Shown: positions 11,650 through 22,736, counted from the stretch's first letter. The stretch is 64,000 nt of DNA from Rhizomys pruinosus (GCA_009823505.1 VZQC01008854.1:485106-549105); one strand, 5' to 3'. Notes: generated from the letters alone by a model not told the origin. Program-made: numbers and translations.

Positions 11650-12591
11650 TTGAGGTCCCAGGGTTGACTGTTCACAGCCACAGAAAAGAAGAGTCATGTG
11701 GGTGGTTGCTAGGTGAACAGGTAGTCTGCAAGGTCAGGCTGAGAGAGCTCATAGGTTTGGAGGCACAAGGAGCCTAGTAACCTGAGCAGGTCTGAGACCT
11801 GAGATAGTGAAGCACAAGGAGCTGTGGGAAAGGAAACACTCCACAGGAGATCTGGGAAAGCTCCCAAGTCTGTGGACTCACAGCAGCCTAAGAGAGCTGT
11901 GACAACATGGAGCAAGGAGGTGCCGGAATGGGAGTGGCCGGAGCGTAGCAGAGCAGATCCCAGTAGAGTGCAAGGATCCTGGCAGAGCTGAGATGGTCAA
12001 GTGCAGGGAGGCATGGTAAAGGAAACTCACCATAACAGGTCTGAAAAAATTCTCAGATCTGTGGGCTCACATGGGTCCTAAAGGAGCTGAGATGGCAAGG
12101 TAAATTAGATGTGGTCTCCGCATAGAGAGTACTATTGTTTGGCCTGTCTCCAATTCTTACTGGCAAGTGCATCTACTCTGTGGCTGCCACTGCTTTTGGC
12201 ACTCCTCAAAGACATGAAACAACTTTTTAACCTCCTAATATGGACTGAGGACACATGTCTCTCCAAGAATCCTCCAAACCTTCAGTGCCACATGGGGACT
12301 ACTGAGATACCTAGCTTGTTGGCTAAACAGCTAAGGGGATGTCAGTCTCGTCAGAGTGTAGACTGCCATTGTTGGACTACCTGGGCTGTATCATGGAGGC
12401 CAGTGCAGGAGGATCAAGACAGGATGCATGTTTACTGGACTTCATTTTGGGGAACCATGGGAGGGAAAGACCCCAATGTGGAGCAAAAGTACAGGATTGA
12501 TGGTTCTTTGGGGTTGCCAAGGAGGAACCTTTGAGCACTTCCTTAAGGAAAACATAACATCTTTTAGGGAAGAAAAAAAATCCTCCAAGTG

Positions 12592-12680
<89 letters not shown>

Positions 12681-12870
12681 CAGCAATACAAGTTGGAGAG
12701 AGCAACAACAAAAGAACTGAAAAAAAGGTCTGGAAAGACTCGAAAAAAGATGTAAGACATGTATGGTAGAGTGCAGGGACTTGGGTGGGATGGGGGCATG
12801 GAAAGGGAAGCGACTCTAGATTCAATCGAGAAATGATGTATGACCTATGGAAAAAGTTTAATAATAGTAA
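11650..12870 (+). mobile_element. ORF-less L1 derivative: monomer-like repeats joined to 3' UTR
   Basis: The left part has two diverged tandem units (about 11785-11910 and 11980-12100, period about 190 bp), GC-richer than their surroundings. Both contain an AAAGGAAAC..AGGTCTG..TGTGG(A/G)CTCACA pattern, resembling rodent L1 5' monomers in length and style. From 12130 the sequence matches the L1 3' UTR body at 3.6-4.4 kb and ends with the shared terminal block (GGGTGGGATGGGGGCATGG, then ATGATGTATG and an A-rich tail). No ORF1 or ORF2 lies between. The 141-codon frame at 12109-12534 is an accidental opening in the 3' UTR. Promoter function is inference. Confidence 0.6.
12594..12679. repeat. (TG)n then (AT)n compound microsatellite
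   Basis: TG dinucleotides 12594-12635 followed directly by AT dinucleotides to about 12679. It lies within the L1 3' UTR body. The 41-kb copy carries an AT run at the equivalent place, so the seed belongs to the element. Confidence 0.97.
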
Positions 12871-13028
12871 TAATAATAAATGGAATAAATAATAAATAAA
12901 AATAAATGAAAGTTTGAAATTCAAAGATTAAACTGATGAAAATGGAAAAAATTAAATAGTTGAGTTTATTCAAGCCTTCCATTTTAATCTCTTGTATGTA
13001 GGACTTGATCTCATGGATGTGTGAGATT

Positions 13029-13074
13029 ATATAGATATAGATATAGATATAGATATATAGATATATTCAATTAC
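13029..13074. repeat. (AGATAT)n microsatellite
   Basis: Hexamer AGATAT repeated with small variations. Confidence 0.9.
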
Positions 13075-13077
13075 AAT

Positions 13078-13170
13078 TTTTTTTGTCTTTTTGAGACAGG
13101 GTCTCCCTTTTAGTCCCAGCTGGCCTGGAACTCATTCTGTAGATCAGGCTGGCCTTGAACTCACAGAGTC
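13078..13170 (-). mobile_element. B1 SINE fragment, minus strand
   Basis: Antisense B1 right part: TTTTTGAGACAGGGTCTCCC, TGGCCTGGAACTCATTCTGT, GGCCTTGAACTCACAGAG. The left part of the SINE is missing. Confidence 0.88.
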
Positions 13171-13229
13171 AATTTAAATTTTTTTACATTTATGTATGTC
13201 TGCTCATGGCATACTAGTAATATGGCTAA

Positions 13230-13600
13230 CATGTGGAAGAAAGATCCACACTCAGTTGAATGGATCACAGCAACCTGTAGCCATGTCTGTGAAATAGTTT
13301 CTTAATTGTGAGTAGATGTGGGAGGGCTCAGCACACTGTGTGGTGCCACCCCCTGGACTGGTGGTACTAGGTTGTATAAGAAAACTGGCTGAACATGGGC
13401 CAGAAGAACAAGCCAGTGTGTTGTGTTCCTCCACAGTCTGTGCTTCAGTTCATGTCTCCAGTTTCCTGCCCTGCTTAAGTTCTTGCTTGGCTTTGGTCAG
13501 TGATGGACTGTCATACAGAAAATTAAGATGAAATCATCCTTTTGTTCCCCAAGTTAGTTTTAGTCAGTGTTTTATCACAACAGAGAAGCAAAGTAGAACT
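13230..13600 (+). mobile_element. URR1-like rodent DNA repeat
   Basis: Same order of landmarks as the copy at 5.97 kb: GGGAGGGCTCAGC, TGGTGCCACCCCCTGG, GTATAAGAAAACTGGCTGA, a CCTCCACAGTCTGTG block, GTGATGGACTGTCAT, and TTTATCACAACAG near the end. More diverged than the first copy. Confidence 0.72.
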
Positions 13601-13884
13601 ACTCTCTATCCCTGCCATTCCAGGAAATGGATGAATGAGAAATGATCATGGAACTTAGGCTTGTCACTTATAAACCTGAACATGTTCCAGGCACACTGGG
13701 CAGGATACCATTCCGACAGCTCCTTCTCATTTCCCCATCTTTGTGGTGGTGCAGGGTCTCTGTACTGTATCCTGAACACATTGTAGTTTTCATCTGGTGG
13801 TTAGGATTTTCTTGGAACTCAATCTTTCACTGCCTGATAATTTATTTCTCCTTTGATATTTTTCAAATGCAATACATTTGACTT

Positions 13885-15452
13885 CATGTCAGTTGGAAGT
13901 AAAATTCATTCTCTGTTGATTCCTCTCTATCAAGCCACTTTCCTTATCTCTTCCTTCAAAGTGCTTTCATCGAAATCTTCATTGAGCTGCCTACCTCAAA
14001 AGCTTAGTGTCAGTTCTCTGGCTTAATTTTATTAAATAGCTGCATGTAACAGTTGCTTACTAATTTTCTTTGAAACATTTTTTTCACTCTGCTACCAGGA
14101 AACAATTCTCTTGATTTCCCTTTAACAAGTAACTGTTTCTTTGTCTCTTTGGCTGAATCGTCCCCATAATCCCAACCTCTAAAATTTAGCATGTCCCTTT
14201 GGGTAATGCTAGGATATTTCTGTGTACTCAGCTGCCCAGATTTTATTAAGTCTCACGGTTTTATTTCTGATTTATATCTCCAGCTCTCCAAACTTACACT
14301 TTTAACTGTCTACTCAGCATTTATATGTGCAGAAGGCATGTCAAAGTCAATGTTTCTAAAACTGAGTCCATAATTCATCCTAATCCTTGAGTCTACTGCT
14401 TTTAAACACATCTTTCTCCTAAGTTAGCATCCTCTTTGCTTATATCCCCATCTTAATCCATGCAGATGTAAACACTAGCAAAGCTTCACAGTTTTGTCTT
14501 TTTATTGCCTTTCCTTCTTGAAGCCTAATTCAAATCATCATTGTCTCCGAGTAGTTTACTGAGGAACTTATTACCTCATCCCCTTCCCATTCACATTCTT
14601 AGGTCGTACAGTTTTTCACTTGACTTCAAAATTGCTAGTTTCAAGGTTTGAATTAGTTCCTGAAAGAGGAGGGACAGCGGTGGGAGCATTTGCTGCATAG
14701 CAGTGAAGACTTGAGTTCAGACCCCAGCCCGACTCATGCTCATCTGTCATCCCAGAACTGTGGGGAACAAGGACAGGAGGTGGCTTGGGCTTGATGACTG
14801 CCAGCCTAGACAAAACCATGAGCTCTAGGTTCAGGTAGAGACCTTGCCTTAGGCAAAAAAGACAGAAAGTGACGGAGAAGGCCACCTGAAGCCCTCTTCT
14901 GGCCTCCCTGTGTGTGCAGGTGCAAGCACACATTCACATCCACCATACTAATACACACAAGATAAATAAACAAAATGTTGTCGTTATTTCTATCAACTTG
15001 TATTAAGATACAGTCCCTGCTTTAGCCCTCAAAGGACTATGTGCTTCGACCTAATGCAATAAGGCTATCTCCATTTCTTCTCTTTAGCTATAGGTGTCTT
15101 CTGTTTTCTACAAACACAAAACTCACTTCTGCCTTCAGAGCTTTAATACTACAAATTCCTATTCTTTCTGCTCACAACGCTCTTTGAAATATTTCTCTAA
15201 ATCACTTTCTCCACTTCACTGTTATCAGAAAAGCCTTCTACTACACTCATTGCCCTACAGAGCCTGCCAATTCAGCACCCCAATTATTACATTAATTTCC
15301 TGTATTTCACATACTACCATCTGTTATGCTAAGCATCTCTGCTTATTTTATCAGACTGAAAGCTCCCAGAGAGAGCAGGGGGGTTGTGTGCAGACACATT
15401 CCTAGTGCTTGCACACAGTAAATACTCAATAAATACTTTTTGAGTAACTACA
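13885..15452 (+). mobile_element. Ancient L2 LINE 3' portion, interrupted by a B3 SINE
   Basis: The 3' end shows the L2 ending as I know it: CTGAAAGCTCCCAGAGAG, a 'CCTAGTGCTTGCACACAGTA' block, then AATACTCAATAAATACTTTT. Upstream, ATGTC..TTTCTAAAACTGAGTCC near 14.34 kb and TTTCTGCTCACAACGCTC near 15.17 kb fit upstream L2 sequence in the right order. Very diverged. Frames at 14191-14373 and 15094-15405 fall inside and are not host genes. Confidence 0.7.
14655..14975 (+). mobile_element. B3-type SINE
   Basis: B2-related tRNA SINE: AGTGAAGACTTGAGTTCAGA with CCCCAGC early, CATGAGCTCTAGGTTCAG in the middle, GCCCTCTTCTGGCCTCC and a CACACATTCACATCC block near the end, then an A-rich tail. Diverged, consistent with an older insertion in the L2. 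Confidence 0.75.
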
Positions 15453-15850
15453 TTAATAAAACTATAATTAAAGACATTTCTGGTCCATGGCTTTAAATAG
15501 TATACTGGCTACAAAGTGTGCTCCAAAGTAACTTCTCTTGCTACATGTAGCATTCTTCCAAAGTTTTCACAAGGCATCACTTAGTTAAACCTGATGTATG
15601 TATATCTTTTGGTTAGATCAATACCAAATATAAAACAATTCAAAGAACTTTATCCTAACAAAAGGAAAACGGCCTTCCGTGATAAGAGTTAGGCATCATA
15701 TTTCCAGGAGGAGATGAGGAATATTGTTTTCACATGTTTCAGTTGTGACATTGTGGTACTCTTCTCTCCATGAGAATTTTTCTCCTGGTGACATGATGAA
15801 AACATTCTATCAATGACATAAATATCACATTTTCTTGATTGACTTCAAAA
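15453..15850. other. Unassigned single-copy DNA
   Basis: No repeat landmark, conserved frame or regulatory motif recognised. Confidence 0.45.
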
Positions 15851-15854
15851 AGAA

Positions 15855-16018
15855 AAATATACACAACAGCTGGTGTGGGTATGTTGGTGCAGGCCTTTGA
15901 TCCCAGCACTCAGAAGGCAGAGGCAGGCAGATATTTGTGAGGTTGAGGTCAGCCTCCTTTATAACGTTGAGCTTCAGGCCAATAGGGGCTACAGGGAGAA
16001 CACATCTAAAAAAAAAGT
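15855..16018 (+). mobile_element. Old B1 SINE
   Basis: Diverged B1: TGGTGCAGGCCTTTGATCCC, AGCACTCAGAAGGCAGAGGC, GGGGCTACAGGGAGA, then an A run. Many substitutions relative to the 5-kb copy. Confidence 0.85.
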
Positions 16019-16314
16019 AACCCAAACAAACAAAAATGTATTGAGAGTTGTATTTTTCCTTGGATGAAAGAGTCCTATCACTGGGGTTTTTCTTTAATCT
16101 TTAAAATAATTTTTGGATAAGAGTTTAGGAAGATGGCTTACAGGTTGAGGCTAGCCTGGCCTTAATAGATCACTGGAGGCTAGCCAAAGGTACGAACTCT
16201 AAAAAAGTAAAGGATTTTTTGCCAGGATATTTTAGCAAGATAGCTCTAGGCAAAAAGTTAGAGGTTCATTTGTTTTGGTAGATGATTTTGATGTATCTCA
16301 TACTTTGTTGGTCT

Positions 16315-16590
16315 CAACACAAGTGATCATAGGAGAAAACATGATCAACACGAGTGATCATAAGAAAAAGTATGACCAACACAAGTGATCACAGAACACA
16401 AGGTCAACACAAGTGATCTTTGGTGAAAACACGATCCACACAAGTGATCACAGGAGATAACATGATCCACATGAGTGACCACAGGAGAGAACACATGATC
16501 ATCACCAGTGTCCACTGGAGAATATGTGATCGACACTAGTGATCATAGGAGAACACATGATCAACACAAGTGATTATAGAAGTACATGAT
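16315..16590. repeat. Minisatellite, about nine units of 26-34 bp
   Basis: Diverged tandem units of the form CAACACAAGTGATCATAGGA followed by GAAAACATGAT. Unit starts fall near 16315, 16347, 16378, 16404, 16436, 16468, 16502, 16531 and 16562. Most units hold two TGATCA-like palindromic cores. Not part of any transposon I can name. A minus-strand frame (16536-16345) is a translation of the repeat. Confidence 0.9.
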
Positions 16591-17062
16591 GAACTCTTTG
16601 TTCATGTATCTATTCAACTACTATCAGGAGAATATAGTAAGAAATATTTTTGTTGTGTATATGTATTTGTGGATATAGTGACTCTTTAAAAAACTTAATT
16701 ACATTTATTTATTTACTTATTCATTCATGTAGGCATTTGTGTACTATGGTATGTACATGGAAATAAAAAAATGATTTGTGGGCATTTCTTCTCATGTAAG
16801 TTCCCCAGATCCAATGTTAGTCGTCAGGCTTGGCAGACAGTGCTTTATGCACAGATCCATCTTTCTGGTCCTTTGAAAACCAAAAAATATTGCCAAATCT
16901 CAAAAGGGACAATATTAAAGGATATAGCTAATTGAAGAACGTGATTAAAATTAAAATTGCTTCATTTAAAGCAATTATTATTTATAGTTTCACTAATTGC
17001 ATTATAAGTAAAATTTAAAACTCAAACTATTTTAGTTTTGAAAATATTTTTCATGTAACATT
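16591..17062. other. Unassigned AT-rich DNA
   Basis: AT-rich spacer. A short stretch near 16680-16870 could be an eroded B2/B3-like SINE, but I cannot assign it. Confidence 0.4.
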
Positions 17063-17188
17063 TTTTGAGACAGGATCTCCCTGTCTTGGAACTCACTATG
17101 TAGACTAGGTTTGGCTCAATCTCACAGAGATCTGCCTGTTTCTGCCTCTGGAGTGCTGGATTAAAAGTATGACACCATGCCTGGCTCC
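17063..17188 (-). mobile_element. B1 SINE, minus strand, diverged
   Basis: Antisense B1: TTTTTTGAGACAGGATCTCC, GGAACTCACTATGTAGACTA, GATCTGCCTGTTTCTGCCTC, ending GACACCATGCCTGGC. Confidence 0.9.
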
Positions 17189-17209
17189 ATGTAACAATTT
17201 TATCTTTTT

Positions 17210-17450
17210 TTAAATTTTTTTATTTATTTCTGTATGTGTATGAATGTACTGTCTGCATGCAAGTCTGTGCACCCGTGTCGTGCAATGCCACGGAGGTCAG
17301 AAGAGGGTGTCGGATTCCCCTGGAACTGAAGTTCTCCTGGAATTGGAGTTTCAGATGGCTCTCGGCCGCCATGTGGATGCTGGGGATCGAACCCGGGTCC
17401 TCTGTAAGAGCGGTTGGTGCTCTTAACCGCTAGGCCATCTCTCCAGCCCC
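17210..17450 (-). mobile_element. B2 SINE, minus strand
   Basis: Antisense B2 flanked by CAATTTTATCTTTTT at 17195-17209 and 17451-17465. It contains the 17-bp internal duplication. Low divergence suggests a young copy. Confidence 0.95.
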
Positions 17451-17465
17451 CAATTTTATCTTTTT

Positions 17466-18364
17466 ATAGGTCTTATTAGTGTCAATGGAAAAGCACAAGT
17501 CTCACTTCAAAGGGGATAAGAGATAGTTTACTCTATAGCTAAGTATGAGTGCCCGTGGCCTGGGAAGATAAATTTAGATCACTTCAAATCTCAGATTCCA
17601 ACCTGGTAACATTTCATGAAGTTTTTAGAGTAACAGCACTCCATAAATCAAGACATTTTCGAGTACATTGGTGAGTACATTTGGTGGCAGGGAAAGTAAA
17701 GCAGGTAGAATTCTGCAATGGGTCTCAGATGCTAACTCATGACATACTTAGCCTTTTGCTTGGTAGAAGCTAAGATTTTCTCGTTAGTACATTCCAAAAG
17801 ATTTTTTTATCTGTAAGTCACAGGATGTTAGGTCAGGTGTGGAGGTGGCAAGGAACAAATAGCCATTTAAACAACTAAAGATAGCTGAAGATAAATTATA
17901 AATAGCTGCTTGTCCTGCAGTGCTCCAGACTCTCCACAGTCATTGAAATTCTAATCAGGTGATGATCCTGTAGAAGGCTCAGTTTGAAGATGCAGTCTTT
18001 CTGGGAATTTTCACATTAGGGTGGTAGTACAGTATATCATTATTCCTATCTTACCCATAACAAAACAAAACAGGTTCAGCTAGGGAAAGCAACCCTTAGA
18101 GGCCCAATGTCTGCAAGGGAAGGGGTTTCCCTGGTTATGATAGTCAGAACAAAGAGGGAAACTGAGACCCTATTAGGTAAGACAGGAAGATCATTGGAGG
18201 TCTTTTTTTTTTCATTGATGAACTGCAGGGATAGTGCTCAGTAGGCTATCCACTTTAAGACGTTTGCTTTGGGGAAAATAAATGGTGTGTTTACAAAACC
18301 TCTTTATAATTGCTTCTGCACAGCTTCATGGTTTACATGAAGTAAAGAAAATCAAAATTAAACA
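17466..18364. other. Unassigned single-copy DNA
   Basis: Moderate GC and no repeat landmarks. Only short frames; no exon I can support. Confidence 0.45.
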
Positions 18365-18379
18365 AAATTGCCTCTTTCT

Positions 18380-18536
18380 CTTTTTTTTTTTTCTTTTTTC
18401 TTTTTTGGTCTTTTCGAGACAGGGTCTCCCTGTAGTCCCAGCTGTCCTGGAACTCACTCTGTAGACCAGGCTGGCCTTGAACTCACAAAGATCCGCCTAC
18501 CTCTGCCTCCCAAGTGCTAGGATTAAAGGCGTGCAG
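18380..18536 (-). mobile_element. B1 SINE, minus strand, with target-site duplication
   Basis: Antisense B1 bracketed by AAATTGCCTCTTTCT at 18365-18379 and 18537-18551 (15 bp, perfect). Young insertion. Confidence 0.95.
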
Positions 18537-18551
18537 AAATTGCCTCTTTCT

Positions 18552-20287
18552 AGCTCCCAGTTCTCTGGGAAGGAAACAGCATTGCGAGTAGGAGCCTTGC
18601 TCCATCCTTTGCATATTCAATAAAGAATCACAGACTGATGATTCATGAGTCAATGTTAGCACTAGCGTGTATATTTAATGTCAGATTCTCCTAAACAAAG
18701 TGTCTCCTGACACTCTGCAAATATGCCTGGCCAATCTATCTGGTCCCTGAACCATCGAATATTACCCTGTGGTTTCAAGAAACTTCAATCTCAGTCATTC
18801 TGCGTTTCTTCACTCTCTGGGATGCAAATCATCCTTTCTTTCCCTTTATTTTACCCATGACTAGACTGAGTGCCAAACTGTTGATTGTGAATCAGTTAGG
18901 GTAGTCCATTGCCACAAAGATCAGCTAGCATGCCTCCATCTAGTATTACAGAAAGCTTTTTCTAACAAAACTTATTTTTAGAAATGCAACACTGGCTTTT
19001 TTTCTAAAAGTAAAGTTTGAATTTCCATTTTATTTAGAAGCCTTGGGGACATTACAGCCGAGGAAATGCATTCTTCAGCCAAGAGACTTGATCATATTGT
19101 CCTTATAGTGACAGTGGGCATTTTGCTGGAGTAAGGATAATAAAATTAGACCTGTCATTCTTGTTTAGGCATCTGAGAACTGAATGTGGGCACAAACGTG
19201 CTGGCTCAGACATTTAGACTTGAGTAGAGGAGCAGAAAAAGGAATCCATTTTCAGTAGTAGATACTATCTGGCCACACTGCTTACTGCTCAAGGTCACAA
19301 AGTCTTTCCTCTAGAAACACACTGCCACATGTAAATGTCAGGATATCTGTTTTAGGATTGTAATTTACTATATTTCACTGCATCCAATATCCCCAAAATA
19401 CAAAAGGAGTCCCGAATGAATCACTGTGGTGCCTAACATACTTCTCAATAAATAGCCTCTTCAAAATCAGTCTTAAGCATATACTTTGTGGTAGACATTG
19501 TCTTGACAAACAACTGATCTGATGCATGAAAATAAAAGAATTTATCTTCAATATATGACAGACTATAAGCTTACACATTTCTTCCTACTTTCCTACCCCA
19601 CACTAGGAACAGACTTAAGTGGGACAGAATGCAAAAAAAAAAAAATTCTCTGACACACAAAGTTAGCACAAACCTCACAATCTACATCTCACCGAAGGAG
19701 TTTTATTTCTTACACTGTAAATGGCACAACTCTTCCAGAAACTGTGACTTGTATTATAGGGCAAGGTTTTTGTAGGTTCATGAGTCTACATATTACAATG
19801 TTTTATGTCTGACATTAGCTCACTAATTGTCACAGTTTCCCTGTGGATGTTGGGACCATTTACAAGGAAGAGCACATGTTTTTATTGCTTTCAATTCTGA
19901 TCAATAGGTGTTATCACAATCATTTTATTTGGATCTATATAGTTTATACTATATAGATCCAAATGAAAGGCTATATTTTAACTTACAAAAATCTAAGCTC
20001 TTAATAACAGGATGAACTATGAATGTATTAATAGAGAACATAGAAAATTCTGAGTAAATGTAGGTGTGTATAAGAATATAGTAAAAAAGAATATAGTAAA
20101 AAAGATAAATGTTTAATATAAAATTCAGAGTCAACTACATTCCTGGTGATTGCAATGATGGGTCCCTACATATTGACAAAGGAAGAGAAATTACTGCTCA
20201 TATCACTTTGTTTTGCTATCTATGAGATTCAGGATTTCCCTCTATTAAAAATGATATATCTATAAGGAGGAGGGGGGAAGACAGAGG
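18552..20287. other. Single-copy DNA with no assigned gene
   Basis: No named repeat found over about 1.7 kb. Frames at 19375-19578 and 19949-20134 are short and featureless. The hairpin at 19927-19964 is listed separately. Confidence 0.45.
19927..19964. other. Perfect 17-bp stem, 4-nt loop inverted repeat
   Basis: ATTTGGATCTATATAGT, loop TTAT, then ACTATATAGATCCAAAT. No mismatches in the stem. AT-rich, so a cruciform is possible; no function is implied. Confidence 0.9.
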
Positions 20288-21278
20288 AGGGAGATAAAGC
20301 CATTAAAACAAATCCTGATTGGGTTCAGCCCTACAAGTGGGGATGGAAAGCCCACAGATTTCTGGGCCATTGGGAAGAAGCAGCCCATGATCTACCCCTT
20401 GCCTGTACACAGGATTATGATGAGGATTCTACTGCAATGCTGAAAGACGTTCAACCGAGGGCTCAAAAAAATTGCTGATCATAGGCAAAAGTATGAGCGA
20501 AAACATGGGTAGCAAGTGGTCAAAGAAAGAGTAGAAAAAGTCGCAAAGGCTTGAGAAGAGCATGAGAGAGCCCAACTGGAAGAGGCCAGATGATAATCCA
20601 GAGCTCAGGTTGGCTCTTTCCCAAAAAGTTTTCCTGGGCGAATGCCTGGTAATTTTCCTGGAGAAAAACCTTGAATGGGAGGGGCATTCCTGGATTGTCA
20701 GGAATGCCTGGACTCAGTGAACGTCTCAGCGGTCCTAGGGTCTTGCAGCCATGCAGAACCCAGAAGTTATGGTGGCCTTCCAAGATGTAGCCCAGAACCC
20801 AGCAAATATGTCAAAATATCAGAGCTACCGGAAAGTTATGAATCTCATCAGGAAATTGCCGGCCCAATTTGAAGGTCAAGCATAATGTGCACTTGGCAAA
20901 ACCCTTGCTGAAAGAAAAGAAGCCTAGATCACTTAATGGATGTCCTGCTAATATAAACCAGTGTACCTCTGACCTTTGCATCAGGAGAGGTGGGGTGCTT
21001 TGAAGATAATCCCTACCCTTCTGTGCCAAATGCAGTTGAAACATTTTGCAATGGTTTGCCGTGGGGATGTTCATTCAGATAATGTTTTCCTACTAGGAAC
21101 TATAAACTTTAAACACATTTTCAACCTTAAAAGCAAATTTAAAGGATGTTATTTTTTATATTTTTCTTTCCCAATCCTTTTGGGTTTTTCCACTGAATTA
21201 CTGGGCAAGGAAGATGTGTATGGATGGCCGACTATTCTCAAGTGAAATAAAGGTTGATTAGTGAGGGGGAAAAAAAAA
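20288..21278 (+). pseudogene. ST13: Processed pseudogene of ST13 (Hsc70-interacting protein, Hip)
   Basis: Intronless, 5'-truncated copy of the ST13 mRNA, which encodes an Hsp70 cochaperone with TPR repeats, a charged helix, a GGMP-repeat stretch and an STI1-type C-terminal domain. The start matches the TPR/charged-helix region (AAGAAGCAGCCCATGATCTA; residues [13 protein letters not shown]). Next come a frame-broken EEHERAQ-like stretch near 20555 and fragments of the Gly/Met/Pro segment (20620-20710). The C-terminal domain is open from 20751 to the stop at 20883-20885, including [15 protein letters not shown] 3' UTR follows, with AATAAA at 21246-21251 and an A run at 21270-21278. Frameshifts and internal deletions rule out a functional protein. 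No flanking duplication was found. Parent assignment is from memory of the protein. Confidence 0.88.
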
Positions 21279-21354
21279 CTCATTTAAGTTGATTCAGTTT
21301 GAGTTGGACAGATGGTTACTCAAGCATTTTGTCTTTTTAAAAAGTTTCATTTCA

Positions 21355-21612
21355 GGGCTGGAGAGATAGCCTAGCGGTTAAGAGTGCCGACCGCTCTTAC
21401 AGAGGACCCGGGAAAGATCCCCAGCACCCACATGGCAGCCGAGAACCGTCTGAAACTCCAATTCCAGGAGAACTCCAGTTCCAGGGGAATCCGAGACCTT
21501 CTTCTGACCTCCGCGGCATTGCACGACACGGGTGCACAAACTTGCATGTAGACAGTACATTCATACACATACAGAAATAAATAAAATTAATAAAATAAAT
21601 AAATAAATAAAT
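21355..21612 (+). mobile_element. B2 SINE with 16-bp target-site duplication
   Basis: Sense B2 with a long ATAA-type tail. AAAAAGTTTCATTTCA flanks it at 21339-21354 and 21613-21628. It has the internal 17-bp duplication. Low divergence. Minus-strand frames here are SINE shadows. Confidence 0.96.
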
Positions 21613-21628
21613 AAAAAGTTTCATTTCA

Positions 21629-22243
21629 AAGTGATCTGTTTCATTAAAACTACACCAGTGTTCCAATCTGGCCTGGATGGAGACTGGAGTCGGTTGCAGA
21701 GCAGGGGCAATCTTGCTGAGTCTCACCTTGTGTAATAGGTTGTGTTTAAAACTCACACAGTGATAAAGGGTGGTTTTATTTGTTTTTGTTTTTTCCTGAA
21801 TGCTGTCCTGGAACTGGATAACCCAGCTCTGTTATTGTCTAGTATTTCAAATAAATATTTCATATCCTTTCCACATAGAGGAAATTAGGGATTACTTTTC
21901 TTTTTATATTTGTCAAAAATTACTTTCCTATTAAAAAATAACCCCATCTGCTTTCTTCATGAGCTTAAAGATACTCATTTTCACCAGTATAACTGCTATC
22001 ATTGTTCATAGCATAATTGTGGACACATGTATTGGTAACTATAGGGTAATATCCATAAAAGCTATGGCTTTTTATTTGGCCATGGGGTTGCTTATTTAAA
22101 TGTTAAACTTTCCCTCTCTTGAACTCATTAGAAGACTGGAAAGGGATTCCCTTTGGTATTACATATACTTTGGGGGTTAAAAAAAAACATGTAATTAGAG
22201 TTGATCTTGTATATATCTTTGTATTTTAAAGATTTAAAATTGT
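21629..22243. other. Unassigned DNA
   Basis: AT-rich with no named repeat, and no gene seen. Confidence 0.45.
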
Positions 22244-22444
22244 TTGGTATGGATTATAAAGGAGACGAGAGCCCTGTTATTCATTTTGGCGTTGTTGGTA
22301 CTGTTGTCCTACTCAGGTCTTAAATGCTACAACTGTACCTCCACCTCTGCTTTCTCTCTTTCCTTCCCATGCAAGGATAAAGAAAATGAAAACAACAACA
22401 ACAACAACAACAACAACAAAAAACCCCATGAACTACATACCTAA
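22244..22444 (+). other. Short frame with a Ly6-like start (unproven)
   Basis: A 66-codon frame. Residues 9-25 are strongly hydrophobic, as in a signal peptide, followed by GLKCYNCTS, which resembles the LxCYxC opening of Ly6/uPAR-fold proteins. After about 45 codons the frame runs into an (AAC)n tract (poly-Asn) and stops. No further cysteine pattern, splice donor or downstream exon was found. It may be a relic of a Ly6-type first coding exon or chance. Confidence 0.2.
22391..22419. repeat. (AAC)n microsatellite
   Basis: Trinucleotide AAC run. Confidence 0.95.
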
Positions 22445-22470
22445 ACCTTCATCATATATTCTTGGGTTTT

Positions 22471-22725
22471 TTAATATTTTATTTTATTTTATTAATTAAT
22501 TTATTTTATTTTATTTTATTTATTTATGTGTATGAATGTACTGTCTGCATACAGGTCTGTGCACCCATGTCATGCAATGCCACGGAGGTCAGAAGAGGGC
22601 GTCGGATTCTCCTGGAACTGGAGTTACAGATGGTTCTCAGCCACCATATGGGTGCTGGGGATCAAACCCGGGTCCTCTATAAGAGCAGTTGGCGCTCTTA
22701 ACCGCTAGGCCATCTCTCCAGTCCC
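22471..22725 (-). mobile_element. B2 SINE, minus strand
   Basis: Antisense B2 flanked by TCTTGGGTTTT at 22460-22470 and 22726-22736. It lacks the internal duplication. Confidence 0.94.
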
Positions 22726-22736
22726 TCTTGGGTTTT

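Noticed and set aside
12109..12534. 141-codon frame as a protein gene
   Set aside because: It lies in an L1 3' UTR body; the copies at 3.7 and 41 kb are not open in the same frame, so the opening is accidental.
16315..16590. CRISPR array
   Set aside because: Repeats are diverged and tandem without unique spacers, in a mammalian context.
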